Shown: positions 10,797-22,644, counted from the first letter of the stretch. The stretch is 64,000 bases of DNA from Corallium rubrum (GCA_964035015.1 CAXIUP010000124.1:77501-141500); one strand, 5' to 3'. Program-made: numbers and translations. Notes: generated from the letters alone by a model not told the origin.

Positions 10797-10843
10797 CACC
10801 TCCGTTGACGTGAAACCGGGTTGGTTTGACATCAACGGAGGTA
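10797..10843. repeat. Short hairpin
   Basis: CACCTCCGTTGA pairs with TCAACGGAGGT across a ~22-base loop. No function is evident. Confidence 0.6.
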
Positions 10844-10856
10844 GGATTAGTAAAAA

Positions 10857-11640
10857 TGAATATAATGAGGTATATTAAAGACCTATTAACCGAGTGCGAG
10901 GTCTGTACGGGAAAGTATTTGCCCGAGGTTTTCGTACAGACCGAGCGACGAAGGAGCGAGGTTTGTGCGATAAAACCGAGGGCAGACGTTCATTTTATTT
11001 TTAAGTTTCAAGCGTTGTTTTCGTCTTCGGAGTATGCTGTTTTAATACCTTACCTGTTAACTTTTTCGTGTCGCTACTTGGCCTTCTTGTTTTAATACAC
11101 CAGTTCGGCTTTTATTTGTTGTGTTTTTAGATACACACCTTTAAAGAAAACCAGCAGTAATGTTCTAGCACATTTTATTGTTCAGAATATTTCAACTAGT
11201 AAAGATAACCAGTTCAGAGTTCTCTTTTATTTGTATTCAAATCAACTCAGAAATGTTCTCGCCAAAACTTGCAGGGCCGAGAAAAAAAGCGTATTGACCC
11301 GGACACTGACAGGAGGTCAATATCGTGAAATCCCGACCTCTCAGGAACCAATCAGCGTGCGTCGTTTTGCGTACGGATCGGAAATCAAACCCAGCCATAT
11401 AATAATAGTTGTTAATGGACCTGTGAGTACAAAAGAAATCCCCGCAAACATAATATTATTAAATTTAAAGTGCCTATGCAGCAAAATAATCATTTCAGAA
11501 AAATCTCTCCCACTTCCACGAACTTGCATGTGAGACATTTAAGACTGATGCTTACAACTCCTCATATCACTTCATTCTTCGTCAGAGAGAAAAGAAACGT
11601 TTTCCTTCGAATTTCTGTTTGAGGCTGTTCACCTTATTAT
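10857..11640. other. Dispersed ACCGAG repeat, no gene
   Basis: ATTAACCGAGTGCGAGGTCT and inverted GACCGAG/CGAGGT blocks match the repeat near 35030-35150. An open frame at 11231-11533 (plus) has no recognisable motif. I see no gene. Confidence 0.5.
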
Positions 11641-11649
11641 CTGAGTTAT

Positions 11650-11761
11650 AAGTAATAGATACAATATGAGCGGCCGAACTGTATGGGCACTTACAAGGGC
11701 GAGCCGAAGACGAGCCGTTGTAAATCCCATACAGTTCGGACGCGAATATTGTATCTGACTT
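11650..11761. mobile_element. 112-bp palindromic MITE
   Basis: AAGTAATAGATACAATAT at the left is inverted at the right as ATATTGTATCTGACTT, with paired inner arms CGAACTGTATGGG/CCCATACAGTTCG. 11762-12225 holds only a short direct repeat (AATTTTTATTAGGCAATGCT, twice) and no gene. Confidence 0.75.
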
Positions 11762-12225
11762 GTGAAATTCTAAGTGTAAATGATGGAAACTTTGTTTAAG
11801 AGTCGTAAAAAAGGTTAGAAAAGATGATTTACAGTCAGAAAAAGCTCAATTTGAGCCAATGGGTCCTAATTAGTATGCTGTAAATCGTATACAACATTGA
11901 ATTTTTATTAGGCAATGCTGAATTTTTATTAGGCAATGCTGTAAAATATTTCTTATATTATGTTTTACAACATACGTAGTCGTAGGCAAAATACGTTGGA
12001 TAAACAACAAAGCGAAAGGTAAACTGCCGAGAAAATTTTGGGCAAACTATACATACGCGTTTCGAGCAAAAGCATTTTGAGCAGGACCATTCAGAAGCTC
12101 ATACATTTTATTAGGTAATTATTCTTCAAATGTTGATATGACGGAACTGTCTCCTGTTATTAAAATGCAATTCTTCAAAATTCTTTCTTCAGACCACAGG
12201 CATGTAGTTTGGTGTATTTCATTTT

Positions 12226-12271
12226 GATTTATACGACGTTTCGGAGTGTAACTCCATCGTCGTATAAATTA
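12226..12271 (-). ncRNA. Degenerate hammerhead-like motif
   Basis: On the minus strand GACGA, a spare T, a GGAGT/ACTCC helix II and GAAACGTC are present, and helix I arms TTTATAC/GTATAAA pair. The leading CT of CTGACGA is replaced, so this copy should be inactive. It is the left half of an inverted pair whose right half starts at 18752; the BEL element sits between them. Confidence 0.5.
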
Positions 12272-12281
12272 TTGTTGTAAC

Positions 12282-12878
12282 TGTAGGAAATAGTATCGCC
12301 TCCCAATACAGATCTTTCCAACAAGTCACTTATCACAGTTATATTCAAAAGGATTTTTTTACATAATCGCATAAACACGTCGCGTCACATCTCAACCACA
12401 GTCACGATCACAATCACAATAGGGCCATTTAAACGGGAGAAAATAAGTCGCGACTTAATTAAGATGCGTCTTATTTAAGTCGCGAACACACTCGAATAGG
12501 TCCGTATAAACGGTCAATTTGTTTGGGACTAAAGTAAGTCGTGACTAAAATAAGAACAGGGTTGAAAGCTAGTCCAAAATAAGTCGTGACTTACTAGAAA
12601 TTGACCGTTTATACGGGTGTGTTTGCGACTTAAATAGGACGCGTCTTAATTAAGTCGCGACTTATTTTCTCCCGTTTAAATGGCCCTAATATTCTACTCT
12701 CTCAAGTCGCATACCACACTCCCGTTTGCTGTCATCTTATTGGCTAACTCATGTTTACGCAAGACGTGTTCACAATCAATCGTCACTATTTAATTACATT
12801 CTAACCCAACCTAAATATAACCTAACTTATTCTTACTGCAATCATTAACTCATCACTCATTTGGCTCAGTCTCCGACA
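12282..12878 (-). repeat. 3' LTR of the BEL element
   Basis: It matches 18022-18747 block by block (GTAGGAAATAGTATCGCC..., GTCGCATACCACACTCCCG..., CTCAGTCTCCGACA). It is interrupted by a 265-bp MITE absent from the other LTR. Confidence 0.93.
12422..12686. mobile_element. 265-bp MITE with TA duplication, inside the 3' LTR
   Basis: Long inverted ends start GGGCCATTTAAACGGGAG and end in the complement. TA flanks both sides (12420-12421, 12687-12688). The other LTR reads straight across this point, so it inserted after the retrotransposon did. Confidence 0.88.
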
Positions 12879-12887
12879 CACTCCCCC
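12879..12887 (-). other. Polypurine tract of the BEL element
   Basis: The minus strand reads GGGGGAGTG directly before the 3' LTR, the expected place and composition for the plus-strand primer. Confidence 0.6.
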
Positions 12888-13004
12888 ATGAACCTACTGC
12901 AGGAGCTTCATGTCCTTAAAGGAACTGAGCCCTCACTAACAAATAACAATATAAGTTTTACTAATGTTCAATGTCTTAATAGGAGTCTTAACTTATTTAA
13001 ATGT

Positions 13005-13397
13005 TCAAGGTAGTTCATCTTCTTGTTCCACAATCACTTTGATGTTCTCTGCAGCTGCTATGGCTGCTGCACGTTTAGGAACAAATTCCATTGCTTTCGG
13101 ATTCAGCTGCTGTTCTTCCGATGGAATTTCATCACACGCAAGCTCTAAGGGATATAGGTGCTGAATGGGTCTTTCCAGTAAGCCTTTGCTTGTTTCCACT
13201 TGAACTGCTTGCACTACACCGTCACGTCCTAGGTATGTTGCACGTACGATCGCCAATGGCCACTTCCCCCTGTTCTTCTCGTCTGACTTGACAAGCACCA
13301 CGTCTCCCTCAGATACGTCAAACTGAGTTCTTCCATGATTGAGATTGTGTCTTTCTCTCAAAGCGGTCATGTATTCTTTCGCCCATCTTCGCCACAT
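13005..13397 (-). pseudogene. BEL/Pao C-terminal (DUF5641-like) domain
   Basis: An open segment of 130 residues contains RHNLNHGRTQFDVSEGDVVL and, after KNRGKWPLAIV, a GRDGVVQAVQVET stretch ending in RPIQHLYPLE. Known: this layout lies downstream of integrase in Pao-type polyproteins. It is open by itself, but the frame joining it to integrase is broken. Confidence 0.82.
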
Positions 13398-13469
13398 GAC
13401 ACCCTTACAGGACTTTAGATATCTGGCTCGCTTCCGAAGTCCCTCGTCCTCTTCGTGCCACGGCTGCTG

Positions 13470-14644
13470 CTACGGGAGTGAACTTGACCTCTGGAACAGA
13501 AACGTCGAGGGGATCAGTATAGGTATTTCCACATCATCTTCCACGTAGGACAAGGGTCTTCTATTGATTTGGATTTCCACGTCCAGAATCACCTTACTCA
13601 ACTCGGACCAGCTAAGCGTCGCAGCTCCAATCGTCTTGTACATGGCTCCCTTCACCACTCCGATGAGGCGCTCGAATTGTCCGCCCCACCAAGGGGCTCG
13701 GGACAAGTAATATTAGGCAACAGTTTTAGCTGCACCGCTCGGCTCAAACTGCAGGCGAATAGGACGAGATATGCTTTTCCTTCTTTCTTGCACGTTTTCT
13801 TGTATTTAATGGGCCCAGCAAAATCTACTCAAATGACTTCAAACGCCGCGTTCCCTTCAGTTCTGTCTTTTGGGAGGATTCCAGGTGGCGGTGTTCGTAC
13901 TGCTATTGCTCGGAATCTTTTGCAGCCCGAACACTCGCTAGTAATTGCTTTGGTCAACTGCCTCAGCTTCGGAATCCAGTATCTTTCTCTTACCACCGCC
14001 ATAGTGAGACTTACTCCTCCATGAAGGGATTCGCAATGCAATCGCTGTACTAGCCTTCGGGTAAATTGAGCTTCACTGGGCAAGTATATGGGATACTCCC
14101 CTTGGATTCTTCCTCTGCATTCTGCTAGTCCTTGGGCATTGACTTGTAGATTAAGCTGGCTCTTCCTCTGCTCGTAGTCTGGTGTCGTGCTATTGCGGAG
14201 CTGCACGCGCTTTATCCACCAAGTGCGGCTGTTGTCCACCTCTTCTGTGGTTAAGGGGCCACTCCGCTTGGTTTTATTTTTGCAGTTGTACAGGAATCTC
14301 TCGATTAACCAGCAGCTCGTCAAGGGTGTTAGTTGCCGTTTCTGCTTGTGCCACACACAGGACATTCTTGATAATCTTGGCTTCTGCCTCTGAGGCTGGA
14401 GAGCTCTTGGAAACAGGGTTCTCTGGCCATTGGTCGGGATTCTGGAGCCACTTCGGTCCGTTCCACCAAATTGTCGGCTCGCTTGCGGATCCGCCACGGC
14501 TAGCCAAGTTGGCAGGGTTATCTTGGGTGGGGACATGTCTCCACTGGATTTCTGGGTGTTCCCGGATCTTTCGCGCTCGATTCTCCACGAACTGGTTGAA
14601 TTGCCCATTTCCACAGATCCAGTATAGGGCGATCGTACTGTCAA
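13470..14644 (-). pseudogene. BEL/Pao integrase, broken
   Basis: The 13829-14644 segment carries the H-H-C-C zinc-binding region (RLHCESLHGG..., then SECSGCKRF). The 13470-13706 segment carries PWWGGQFERLIGVVK, which is near the third catalytic acidic position of integrase cores. A frame break separates them near 13.7-13.83 kb, so no continuous integrase remains. Confidence 0.85.
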
Positions 14645-15009
14645 GCCAGCCGTAGATGGTTGGTTCAGGGAGGCCTTGTAGGGCGTTGCGCACGTTCGAG
14701 ACCAGATTCGTTGCGACGTGGGCGGATACCAGCTCGAGACAGGGAACGGTTAGGTCTTGCTTAGCCATCCGGCTTTGGCTGCAATTATTGGGTATTCCCT
14801 GAATGTTGTCGAACCACGGAATACACTGCAGCGCCAACTCCTTGAGTTGATGCGTCACCAAACACATGCAATTCGAAACTCGAAACCGATTCTTTGTAGT
14901 CCACAATAGGGCGGGGCACTGTTTCTCCCGTTGGTAGTGATTGCTCCCACTTCATCCAACGTCTTCTCAGCGACCCGTCTAGCTCAGGTGTCCCAAGGCA
15001 ATTTGGCAC
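14274..15009 (-). pseudogene. BEL/Pao RNase H region, broken
   Basis: Two overlapping frames hold it. The first (14785-15009) has ELHVFGDASTQGVGAAVYS, an RNase H strand with its first Asp. The second (14274-14906) has SRMAKQDLTVPCLELVSA and GWLDSTIALYWI, matching the second half. A frameshift lies near 14.8-14.9 kb. Confidence 0.82.
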
Positions 15010-16435
15010 AGCAGACGTCTCGATAGATGAGCTTCCCTTCCAAGGTCGTCGGCGAAACCAACCCTAAGGGATCGTAGATCTTCGCTAGCTTCCTGAGGAT
15101 TTCACGTTTCGTTATTTTGGCGACGGCGCCAGGGAAAGGAACGGTTAGAGTGTCCTTTGACTTTTCCCATTTCAACCCAAGCATCTTTGATTCGTTTGGT
15201 TGTACCCCCAACTGTTGCTTCGCGTAGGATTGTTCATTTTCATCTTTGGGCAAGTCCGCTGCCTTCTCCAATTCCTTGACGTTTGAATTCCACTTGTGTA
15301 GTTTGAAGGTCGCGTCGTTGAAAATCTCGATGGCTCTTTCCTTGCGCTCGTTAGCTTGATCGATAGTTTGTCCTCCGGTAAGTAAATCGTCGACGTAGAG
15401 ACTTCTGCGTAACTCGAGGACCACCTCTGGATATTTCTTCTCCCAGGCATCTAGATGACAGTCGATCACTCCCCTCAAGAGGAAGGGAGATGGGGCCAGT
15501 CCCAACAGTGCTCGCGTAAAACGCAATGTTTGTAGCTCCAAATGTTCTCCACACCAGCAGTGAAAGCGGAGTGCATCGCGCACATTCTCTCATATCCGTA
15601 CTTGCAAAAAAGCTTTCTGAATGTCAGCGGTGACTGCGACAGGATACATACGTTGGTGAACGAGAATGTCCCACAACTTATTCTGGAGAGGCGGTCCAGG
15701 GTACAGACACTCATTCAATAACGGAGCGGTTGGGTTCTCTCTGGTCGATGCGTCGTACACGATTCTTAACTTTGTACTCTCGGAAGATTCTCGGATTACA
15801 GCCTTGTGGGCTATATAAAACTCTACCCCCTTGGCTGGGGCGTTGGCTGCTTCGACCACTCCTTCCTCCTTCTGTTCGTTGACGATGGATGGCATCGTAC
15901 GCGTTAACAACTCCGTCTCGCTGTAATTACTTGGTAAGGCTCTTGAGGCGGCGCAGGCTTCCTAGTTCATTACTCGGTAAAGGTGGATGACTTTCCTTCC
16001 AAGGTAGAGCAGCTTCATACCAGCCATCCGCATCTCTACGCAGTTGTTCTTTGAATTCATCGTAGACCACATTTTGGTCATAGTCGGCTGTATCTTTAAG
16101 TCCCAAGACATCCAAACGACATAAATCTTCATAATCCGATTGGCTGGTTTGGGTTAAAAGCATCATTCTTGGCCTGGGGACGTGATAAACCACCCGAGTT
16201 TGGTGAATTCTGCGACGGGCTCATACTCTTTCCCGACTCTTGGAGGAGTGTTGGTTTTGATTCTGGCATATTCCCCACTGCCAAGCACTATGTGAACCAG
16301 AAGCTGAGACTTTGTGGCACGTTCGGTCACTGTAATTCCCTCCAAGTGTGAGTAGTCGCTGATCAGTTCTCCATAGTTGGGATTATCCACAGACAACAAC
16401 TCGGCTTTGTCGACTTTCATCATTCTGACTTCCAT
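14984..16435 (-). pseudogene. BEL/Pao reverse transcriptase and linker, broken
   Basis: The 15590-15910 segment has KLRIVYDAS and VAVTADIQKAFLQVRI, the first RT Asp. The 14984-15583 segment has SLYVDDLLTGG, the catalytic YVDD. Segments 15927-16193 and 16163-16435 form the protease-RT linker. At least three frame breaks occur between them. Confidence 0.88.
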
Positions 16436-16445
16436 CTCGTGACTT

Positions 16446-16940
16446 CTAATGACGATCGAGCGATTCTATCTTCAACTGATAGGTTTCAAAGCGGACCTGT
16501 TTGTTGCACATCAACATGTCGATCTGCTTCGTCTCCACTTCAACGGGTTTAGCCTTAAGAACGATTAATTTAGCTGAGATGTAGGAGCTCCCTGCACCAG
16601 AGTCAATCAAGGCCCTACACATTACTCCACCAATTCTCACTGTGACAACAGGAAATATTCCCTCCTCGCCCTTGGTCGTGGTGTACACCATTTCTTCTTT
16701 TGTGGTCTGGTCTTCTTGGTCACAAATAGAGGTGTGATGTCGCTTGTCGCAGCGTTGACAGGTAGATTTACTTGGATAGTGAGCAGCTTTGTGGGTCCCT
16801 GCTGCGCAGTTAAAACATAGACGTTGTTTCTCTAACGCTTGTTTGCGGTTGGACGTCGTTATCACCTTGGAACATTCGTTGGCGTTGTGGTTTGTGTCTC
16901 GGCAATACACGCACCCCCGTACGCGAGTATTGAACAGCAA
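16446..16940 (-). pseudogene. BEL/Pao zinc knuckles and aspartic protease
   Basis: A 164-residue frame begins with cysteine-rich knuckles (CVYCRDTNHNANEC, CFNCAAGTHKAAH, CQRCDKRHHTSIC) and continues into CRALIDSGAGSSYISAKL, with the D-S-G of retropepsin-like proteases. The frame is open, but is cut off from gag upstream and RT downstream. Confidence 0.87.
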
Positions 16941-17913
16941 CGTGGTGATTGATCGTCGACAGGTTGCTGGTCGATCGGATTACGTCGGGTCCATGCACAA
17001 GGTCAAGGCTTCGGTCAGCTTCACGAAGTCCCAACTTTCCCACTCTGGATCTGATCGCACTAAATCGCCTCGAATCCCTGGCAGCTTGTCTAGCGTCATC
17101 GCCACATTTCCATTTATTTTCTCCAGACTTCCCATCGTCTCCAGTGACTGCACTGCGTAAGACAAGTTCTCACAAAACTCGTGAATTATTTTGATGTTGA
17201 CATTAGGGATAATTATCGGCAGGTCAAAATCTGTTTGGTATATGCTTTGATAATCTCCGAGTCCTTCCCGTATTTATCCTTCAATATGCTCTTAGCTCTG
17301 TTATAGCCCTCATTGGTGAATGGTAGCGCTTCGACAGTTCTACGGACTTTAGTGTGAAGTAACTCGCGCAAGTAGGAAAACTTTGTCACATTTGGCACAC
17401 TCGTCTTGTCGACAGATCGTCTCACTAAATTGTCCCCAGAATCGAGGCCAGTCTTGGTAAGACCCATCGAACTTCGAAATTTCGAGCTTCGGTGGCGTTG
17501 CCGTTGGTTAATTGATCTTCAGGCTTCAACTCTGCTTGAAACGTCATTCGTGTTTCATGAAGTTCGTGTTCAAATCTGAGTTCTTGTTCTTGTACTTTCC
17601 GTTCACAATCCGTTTTAAAGTCGTCTCGGAATCTTAGCAAACGGACCACTTCAACATCAGCTTCGGCTAATTTCTCCTGAATCTCTGCGACCCAATTTCC
17701 GATTTCATTGAGGTCTTCCTTTGCGGCACTCTTTAGAGCCTCGACTTCTCGCTTATCGACTTCTCGCTTACAGTTATCCACTTCGGAGATGGTCGTTTTT
17801 AGCGCGTTTTCATGGCGTTCGATAGCTTCATACCTTTGCGCGTTGAGTATCTTTTCCGTTCTCCACATAGTTATCTTAAGCTGGAAAAGCTTGGTTTGAA
17901 GCGTTTCTTCCAT
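16810..17913 (-). pseudogene. BEL/Pao gag, broken
   Basis: The 17425-17913 segment starts MEETLQTKLFQLKITMW and is largely coiled coil. Later pieces at 17213-17467 (LLHTKVRRTVEALPFTNEGY, SILKDKYG) and 16980-17165 have the look of Pao-type gag. At least two frameshifts separate them. The Met at 17913 lies ~90 bases inside the primer-binding site and fits the original start. Confidence 0.82.
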
Positions 17914-18002
17914 AATTTGTTGTTGTCACAATTATTCAATGTCGCCTGACGAAGACTGCGTTTCTTTGCTTTGTTTCAAGCTTTATCTCACTCTCACTGC
18001 AA

Positions 18003-18020
18003 TCTCGTTGGACGTGCCAC
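18003..18020 (-). other. Candidate primer-binding site of the BEL element
   Basis: The minus strand right after the 5' LTR reads CG then TGGCACGTCCAACGAGA, beginning with the TGG that pairs with the tRNA CCA end. The tRNA species is not assigned. Confidence 0.6.
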
Positions 18021-18021
18021 G

Positions 18022-18747
18022 TGTAGGAAATAGTATCGCCTCCCAATACGGATCTTTCCAACAAGTCACTTATCACAGTTATATTCAAAAGGATTTTTTT
18101 ACACAGTCACACAAACACGTCGCGTCACATCTCAACCACAGTCACGATCACAATCACAATATTTCTCAAGTCGCATACCACACTCCCGTTTGCTGTCATC
18201 TTATTGGCTAACTCGCGTTTACGCAAGACGTGTTCCACAATCAATCGTCACTATTTAATTACATTCTAACCCAACCTAAATATAACCTAATTTATTCTTA
18301 CTGCAATCATTAAGTGAGGTTATGTAATAACCAAGGTTAATAGCTAGGCAACCATGCGTGACGTATAAAAGGTTGGTGTATGGTGTCAGTCGAGGGCATG
18401 GCTAAAAGACTGGTAAGCCTGTGACCTAATCATTAGCGCGCTTGCACATCAAGTAATCGGACGTACGTTGGAAAATCAGAGAAAAATCATGTACACACCA
18501 TCCCTCCTCTTACTCAATTCACTGAGATGGTAAGTCTTAATTTCCACCAAGCAATTGGTGTGATGGGTGCAAGCTGCTCGAGTGGTTGGCAGTTCAAGAT
18601 ACCACCTTGCATGGATCTTTCCTGAATCCAAGTACCACTACTCGTTTCCAGGCCACCTCGGTCTACAGCTTGCACCTAACCTTCCAAAATGGTAAGTAAG
18701 GTGAACGCAGATATTAACTCATCACTCATTTGGCTCAGTCTCCGACA
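18022..18747 (-). repeat. 5' LTR of the BEL element
   Basis: It is collinear with 12282-12878 but lacks that copy's MITE and instead has a 399-bp SINE-like insertion (18314-18712). Confidence 0.93.
18314..18712 (-). mobile_element. SINE-like repeat inside the 5' LTR
   Basis: It is flanked by ATTAA on both sides (18309-18313, 18713-18717), and the other LTR is uninterrupted here. On the minus strand it is collinear with 25455-26068, sharing AGCTTGCACCCATCACACCA and a TTAACCTTGGTTATT end. No clear tRNA cloverleaf is visible, so the class is inferred. Confidence 0.75.
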
Positions 18748-18751
18748 TAAC

Positions 18752-18780
18752 CTGACGATGGAGTTACACTCCGAAACGTC
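18752..18780 (+). ncRNA. Hammerhead-like motif with an extra core base
   Basis: CTGACGA, a spare T, helix II GGAGT-TAC-ACTCC, GAAAC and GTC are present; helix III is the ACGT palindrome. Known: a viroid hammerhead with one extra base between A9 and helix II is active. The BEL insertion separated this copy from its helix I partner, so self-cleavage now is doubtful. Confidence 0.5.
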
Positions 18781-18809
18781 ATATAAATAAAAATGAAATA
18801 CACCAACTA

Positions 18810-19001
18810 TAGACCTTATTCAAAAATGGCCGCCGAATTAAAATTCTTTTATTTACATATAAATGGCCATAAATTAGCCCTTATGAACTCGTTTTCATGT
18901 GTGAAATTCAAAAGAATTTTTACTTTAAAACGAGGTCATAAGGGATAATTTATATGCGCATAAAAGAATTCTAATTCGGTGGCCATTTTGAATAAGGTCT
19001 A
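18810..19001. mobile_element. MITE with TAGACCTTATTC ends, copy 1
   Basis: TAGACCTTATTCAAAAATGG at the left is inverted at the right with few changes. A second member is at 20500-20641. Confidence 0.82.
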
Positions 19002-19171
19002 AAAGCCTGCATGTGGTCTGAAGATAGAATTTTGAAGAATTACGTAATTATTGTTTTGAAACATTTGATAAGCGAAAATTGTTTTCATTTCCAAAAACAT
19101 TACTTAATTACTCGCGTGAGCTTGGTTGGTTATAATTACAGACGTTGTTTTAAACAACAGGGCGCCCAACT

Positions 19172-19628
19172 CTGACGCCTGTGATGGTTTTTCTCGGTGT
19201 TTCATTGTACAAAGCTTCTGCTTCTGATAGCTACCATGAAAATTGAAACGGGAACGTTTTATTTGAACTTGCTGAAAGCTGAGACCGCGGCGCTTTCTTG
19301 CAACAGTTGAATAAACAAACCATGCACTGCGTTTCTCCTAACAGTTGGGTGCCAGGCAAATTGCAACGTGCAATAATTTGAAACTCGACGCAGCTTCTTT
19401 TTTTTTTGTGCCATGTCGTTGAAACATGCACTTGTCGAGTTTCAAATTATCGCGCGTTGCAATTTGCATGGCACCCAACTGCTTAAAGAAATGCAGTGGT
19501 TTACTCAACTGTTGTGAGAAGTACCGCAGTCTCAGCTTTCAGCAAGTTCACATAAAATGTTTCCGTTCCAATTTTCTTGGCAGCTATCAGAAGCAGAAGC
19601 TATGTATAATAAAACACAGAGAAAATTC
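19172..19628. mobile_element. Palindromic insertion in the left fold-back arm
   Basis: The arm at 22060 reads straight from GACGCCTG to CACCACTTC, while the left arm has ~455 extra bases. They are themselves palindromic: GCTTCTGCTTCTGATAGC near 19210 pairs with GCTATCAGAAGCAGAAGC near 19583, and AATTTGAAACTCGACG near 19374 pairs with CGAGTTTCAAATT near 19436. Confidence 0.75.
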
Positions 19629-20499
19629 ACCACTTCAACGCTAAAAACACGTGCATTGTCACGTGATGCAAGACGTAACAAAGTCGAAAAATGCGGACAT
19701 TGAGCGCGGTGCGTCAATATGGTGGCCACTAAGAAGCGCTTGGGGAACTTGTAAAAACGATTCTCGATACCCCCATTTGATGGTCGAAAATAAGAATGGC
19801 GATCCTGTACACTTTGTTCGATACCGCCTTCTTTAAAAAGATTCGTGTATAAGCGACTGCGATGAATTGCGGCTTGTCGTCGAGGCGATTCGTCTGTCTG
19901 CTCAAAAGACAGCTATATCTGTAGTTTGCACGTCGTTGGAGAGAACCAAAACCCAGATTCCGTTTCGGTGATAGCTAGAAAAGAACAGGTAAGTTGCTTT
20001 TTCTTCAGTATATATACTTGTATTTTTTTCTTAGGTTCATAAGGCTCTCGATCATTGTTTTGTATAGGCAAGGCGACTTCAAAAGAAACGCAGATAAACA
20101 TGCGTGCAGACTCATATTACATGTTGATGACAGATTGTGCAATTTGAGTCTGCACGCTCCCGCAGAGAAGCGAAGACGATTGTCATTGGAGAAACTGCCC
20201 TTTCTCTTTTAAAATTAGGCGAACCTATTCACAACGAAGTTCCAAAACCATCGTGTAGAACTTAAACATCCATGTTTAGTATGGCGGTCGGTCGAACAAA
20301 CGCGAATAATTAAATGGAGGAATTGTCTATTGCAGAAATTTTGGTGGCATTGGGCAGTCTCTCCACGAACAATCGTCTTCGCTTCTCTTCGAGATGCGGG
20401 ATCTGTTCGGACTAGCCGTCTGCGTTTCTTTTGAAGTCGCCTTGCCTATACAAAACAATGATCGAGAGCCTGAGGAACCTAAAAAAAAATATACAAGTA

Positions 20500-20641
20500 T
20501 AGACCTTATTCAAAAATGGCCGCCGATTTAAAATTCTTTTATATACATATAAATTAGCCCTTATGAACTCGTTTTCATGCGGGCTAATTTATATGCACAT
20601 AAAAGAATTCGTATTCGGCAGCCATTTTTGAATACGGTCTA
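20500..20641. mobile_element. MITE with TAGACCTTATTC ends, copy 2
   Basis: It interrupts an inner arm of the fold-back: the opposite arm reads ACAAGTATATATACTG without it. TA is the likely target duplication. Confidence 0.82.
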
Positions 20642-21119
20642 TATATACTGAAGAAAAAGACAACTTACCTCTTCTTTCCTAGCTATCACCGAAACGGAAT
20701 CTGGGTTTTGGGAGATAGTCTGATTGGCGCGCCTCGCGAGTCGCGAGTAAATGGCGCGAGTAGCGACTAAATGGCGCGAGTAAACTTTTGTCGCGGGCTT
20801 TTGTTCCTGCTTTTATTTTGCTTGGGTCTTTTTCTCCGGTTTTGCTACCGGGGGACAAAGAACCTAAAAATATAGATGCAATAATAGATTAACTCAAATT
20901 TCCTCAGCGTGTGTTTAGTTGTCTACGCACAGAAAATGGATGATGTGTCTTCTAAACGCTGTAATCGTCTGTCGTTTCTTTATATCTCCCTCCGTCCAAC
21001 GTACCAATATTACTTAGCCGACTTATATAGTACACAAATTAAAATAACAAGTCATTTTTGCGCGCCGTGCGTCTTTGCGTCATTCCTCACTAACACTTTA
21101 TATTCACTGGTTTGATATA

Positions 21120-21124
<5 letters not shown>

Positions 21125-21193
<69 letters not shown>
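21125..21193. repeat. (AT)n microsatellite
   Basis: An AT run in the loop of the large fold-back element. Confidence 0.95.
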
Positions 21194-21194
<1 letters not shown>

Positions 21195-21233
21195 GGAAAC
21201 AAAGCAAAACCATCCCGTTATCGTCGACAAATG

Positions 21234-21338
<105 letters not shown>

Positions 21339-22295
21339 TATTCATCAAATACCAATACAGGCACATATGAAAAGATATTTACATAAAAGTACAGAACGTA
21401 CCGTAATATGAACTAGATAATACCATACAACTGAACACACGTCACACGCTGAGGAAATTTGAACACACGTCACACGCTCGTATAATTCTGATTTACGAGC
21501 ACTTGAAGGGAGAAATGTATGGAATACTTACGGTATGGCGTTGTGCATCTATATTCTTAGGTTCTTCGTCCCGGAGAAACCGGAGAAACCGGAGAAACCG
21601 GAGAAAAAGATTCAGGCAAAATTAAAGCCGGAACAAAAGCCCGCGACAAACGTTTACTCGCGCCATTCAGTCGCTACTCGCGCCATTCAGTCGCTACTCG
21701 CGCCATTTACTCGCGACTCGCGAGGCGCGCCAATTAGACTATCTCGGGTTTTGGTTCTCTCCAACGACGTGCAAACTACAGATATAGCTCTCTGTTGAGC
21801 AGACAGACGAATCGCCTCGACGACAAGCCGACATTCGTCGCAGTCGCTTATACACGAGTCTTTTCGAAGCAGGGAATCGAACAGGATGGCCATTCTTATT
21901 TTTGACCATCAAATGGGGGTATCGAGAATCGTTTTTACAAGTTCCCCAAGCGCATCTTAGTGGCCACCATATTGATTCACCGCGCTGAATGTCCGCATTT
22001 TTCGACTTTGTTTACGTTTCGCATCACGTGACACTACACGTGTTTTTAGCGTTGAAGTGGTGAATTACCGCAGGCGTCAGAGTTGGGACTCCTGTGGGCA
22101 CACCTTGCCATAAAGTGCACATTATCGTATACGATTGCTGTTGTGCCGTGTGCAATTGTTTGTATACGTGCCCGACACATTTTTTGTTTTTGATTCGATG
22201 CCAATATCGAATGTTGAAAATGTGTGTACAGGTAGTATATCGTTTGTGTCCTTTAGATGCTCTGATGAGGTTCCGAGTAATAACGGGACAAGAGC

Positions 22296-22644
22296 TTAAA
22301 GGGCACATGAATCGAAAATTAAGTTTGTCTTATTTTAAAAAACTCTTAAAATGATGGGGAATAACAATTTATTTTATATACTTGATTTTATATAACAATT
22401 TATATAATTGACTGTTTAGTTTTTTGAACTGTAGCAATCTGCAAAGTTTCAAGTAATTTTGTGTAATAATGATATAGACCATTTTCCAATATTGTATAAA
22501 CAATCTGACGTCAGAAGTTATCTCATTTGAATATCACATAAGTCTAAATATCTCAAGAACTAGGTGAATTCTAGGTTATTCCCCATTATTTTAAGATTTC
22601 TTTAAAATAAGGCAAACTTAATTTTCGATTCATGTGCCTTTTAA
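22296..22644. mobile_element. piggyBac-like MITE with TTAA ends
   Basis: TTAA flanks both sides. The inverted ends read AGGGCACATGAATCGAAAAT and, at the right, the complement. Size is 349 bp with no coding capacity. A TTAA target is typical of piggyBac; the assignment is inferred. Confidence 0.8.

Larger units (their letters stand above)
12282..18747 (-). mobile_element. BEL/Pao LTR retrotransposon, decayed
   Basis: Two LTRs (12282-12878 and 18022-18747) starting TGTAGGAAAT and ending CCGACA bound ~5.1 kb of internal sequence. TAAC flanks both ends (12278-12281, 18748-18751) as a 4-base target duplication. Domain order on the minus strand is coiled-coil gag, zinc knuckles, aspartic protease, RT with YVDD, RNase H, zinc-binding integrase and a C-terminal DUF5641-like domain, the BEL/Pao order. 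The reading frame is broken many times, so it cannot be autonomous. Each LTR has its own later insertion, showing age. Confidence 0.93.

Noticed and set aside
13339-14655. Plus-strand open frames inside the BEL element
   Set aside because: They are antisense shadows of the integrase and RNase H segments.
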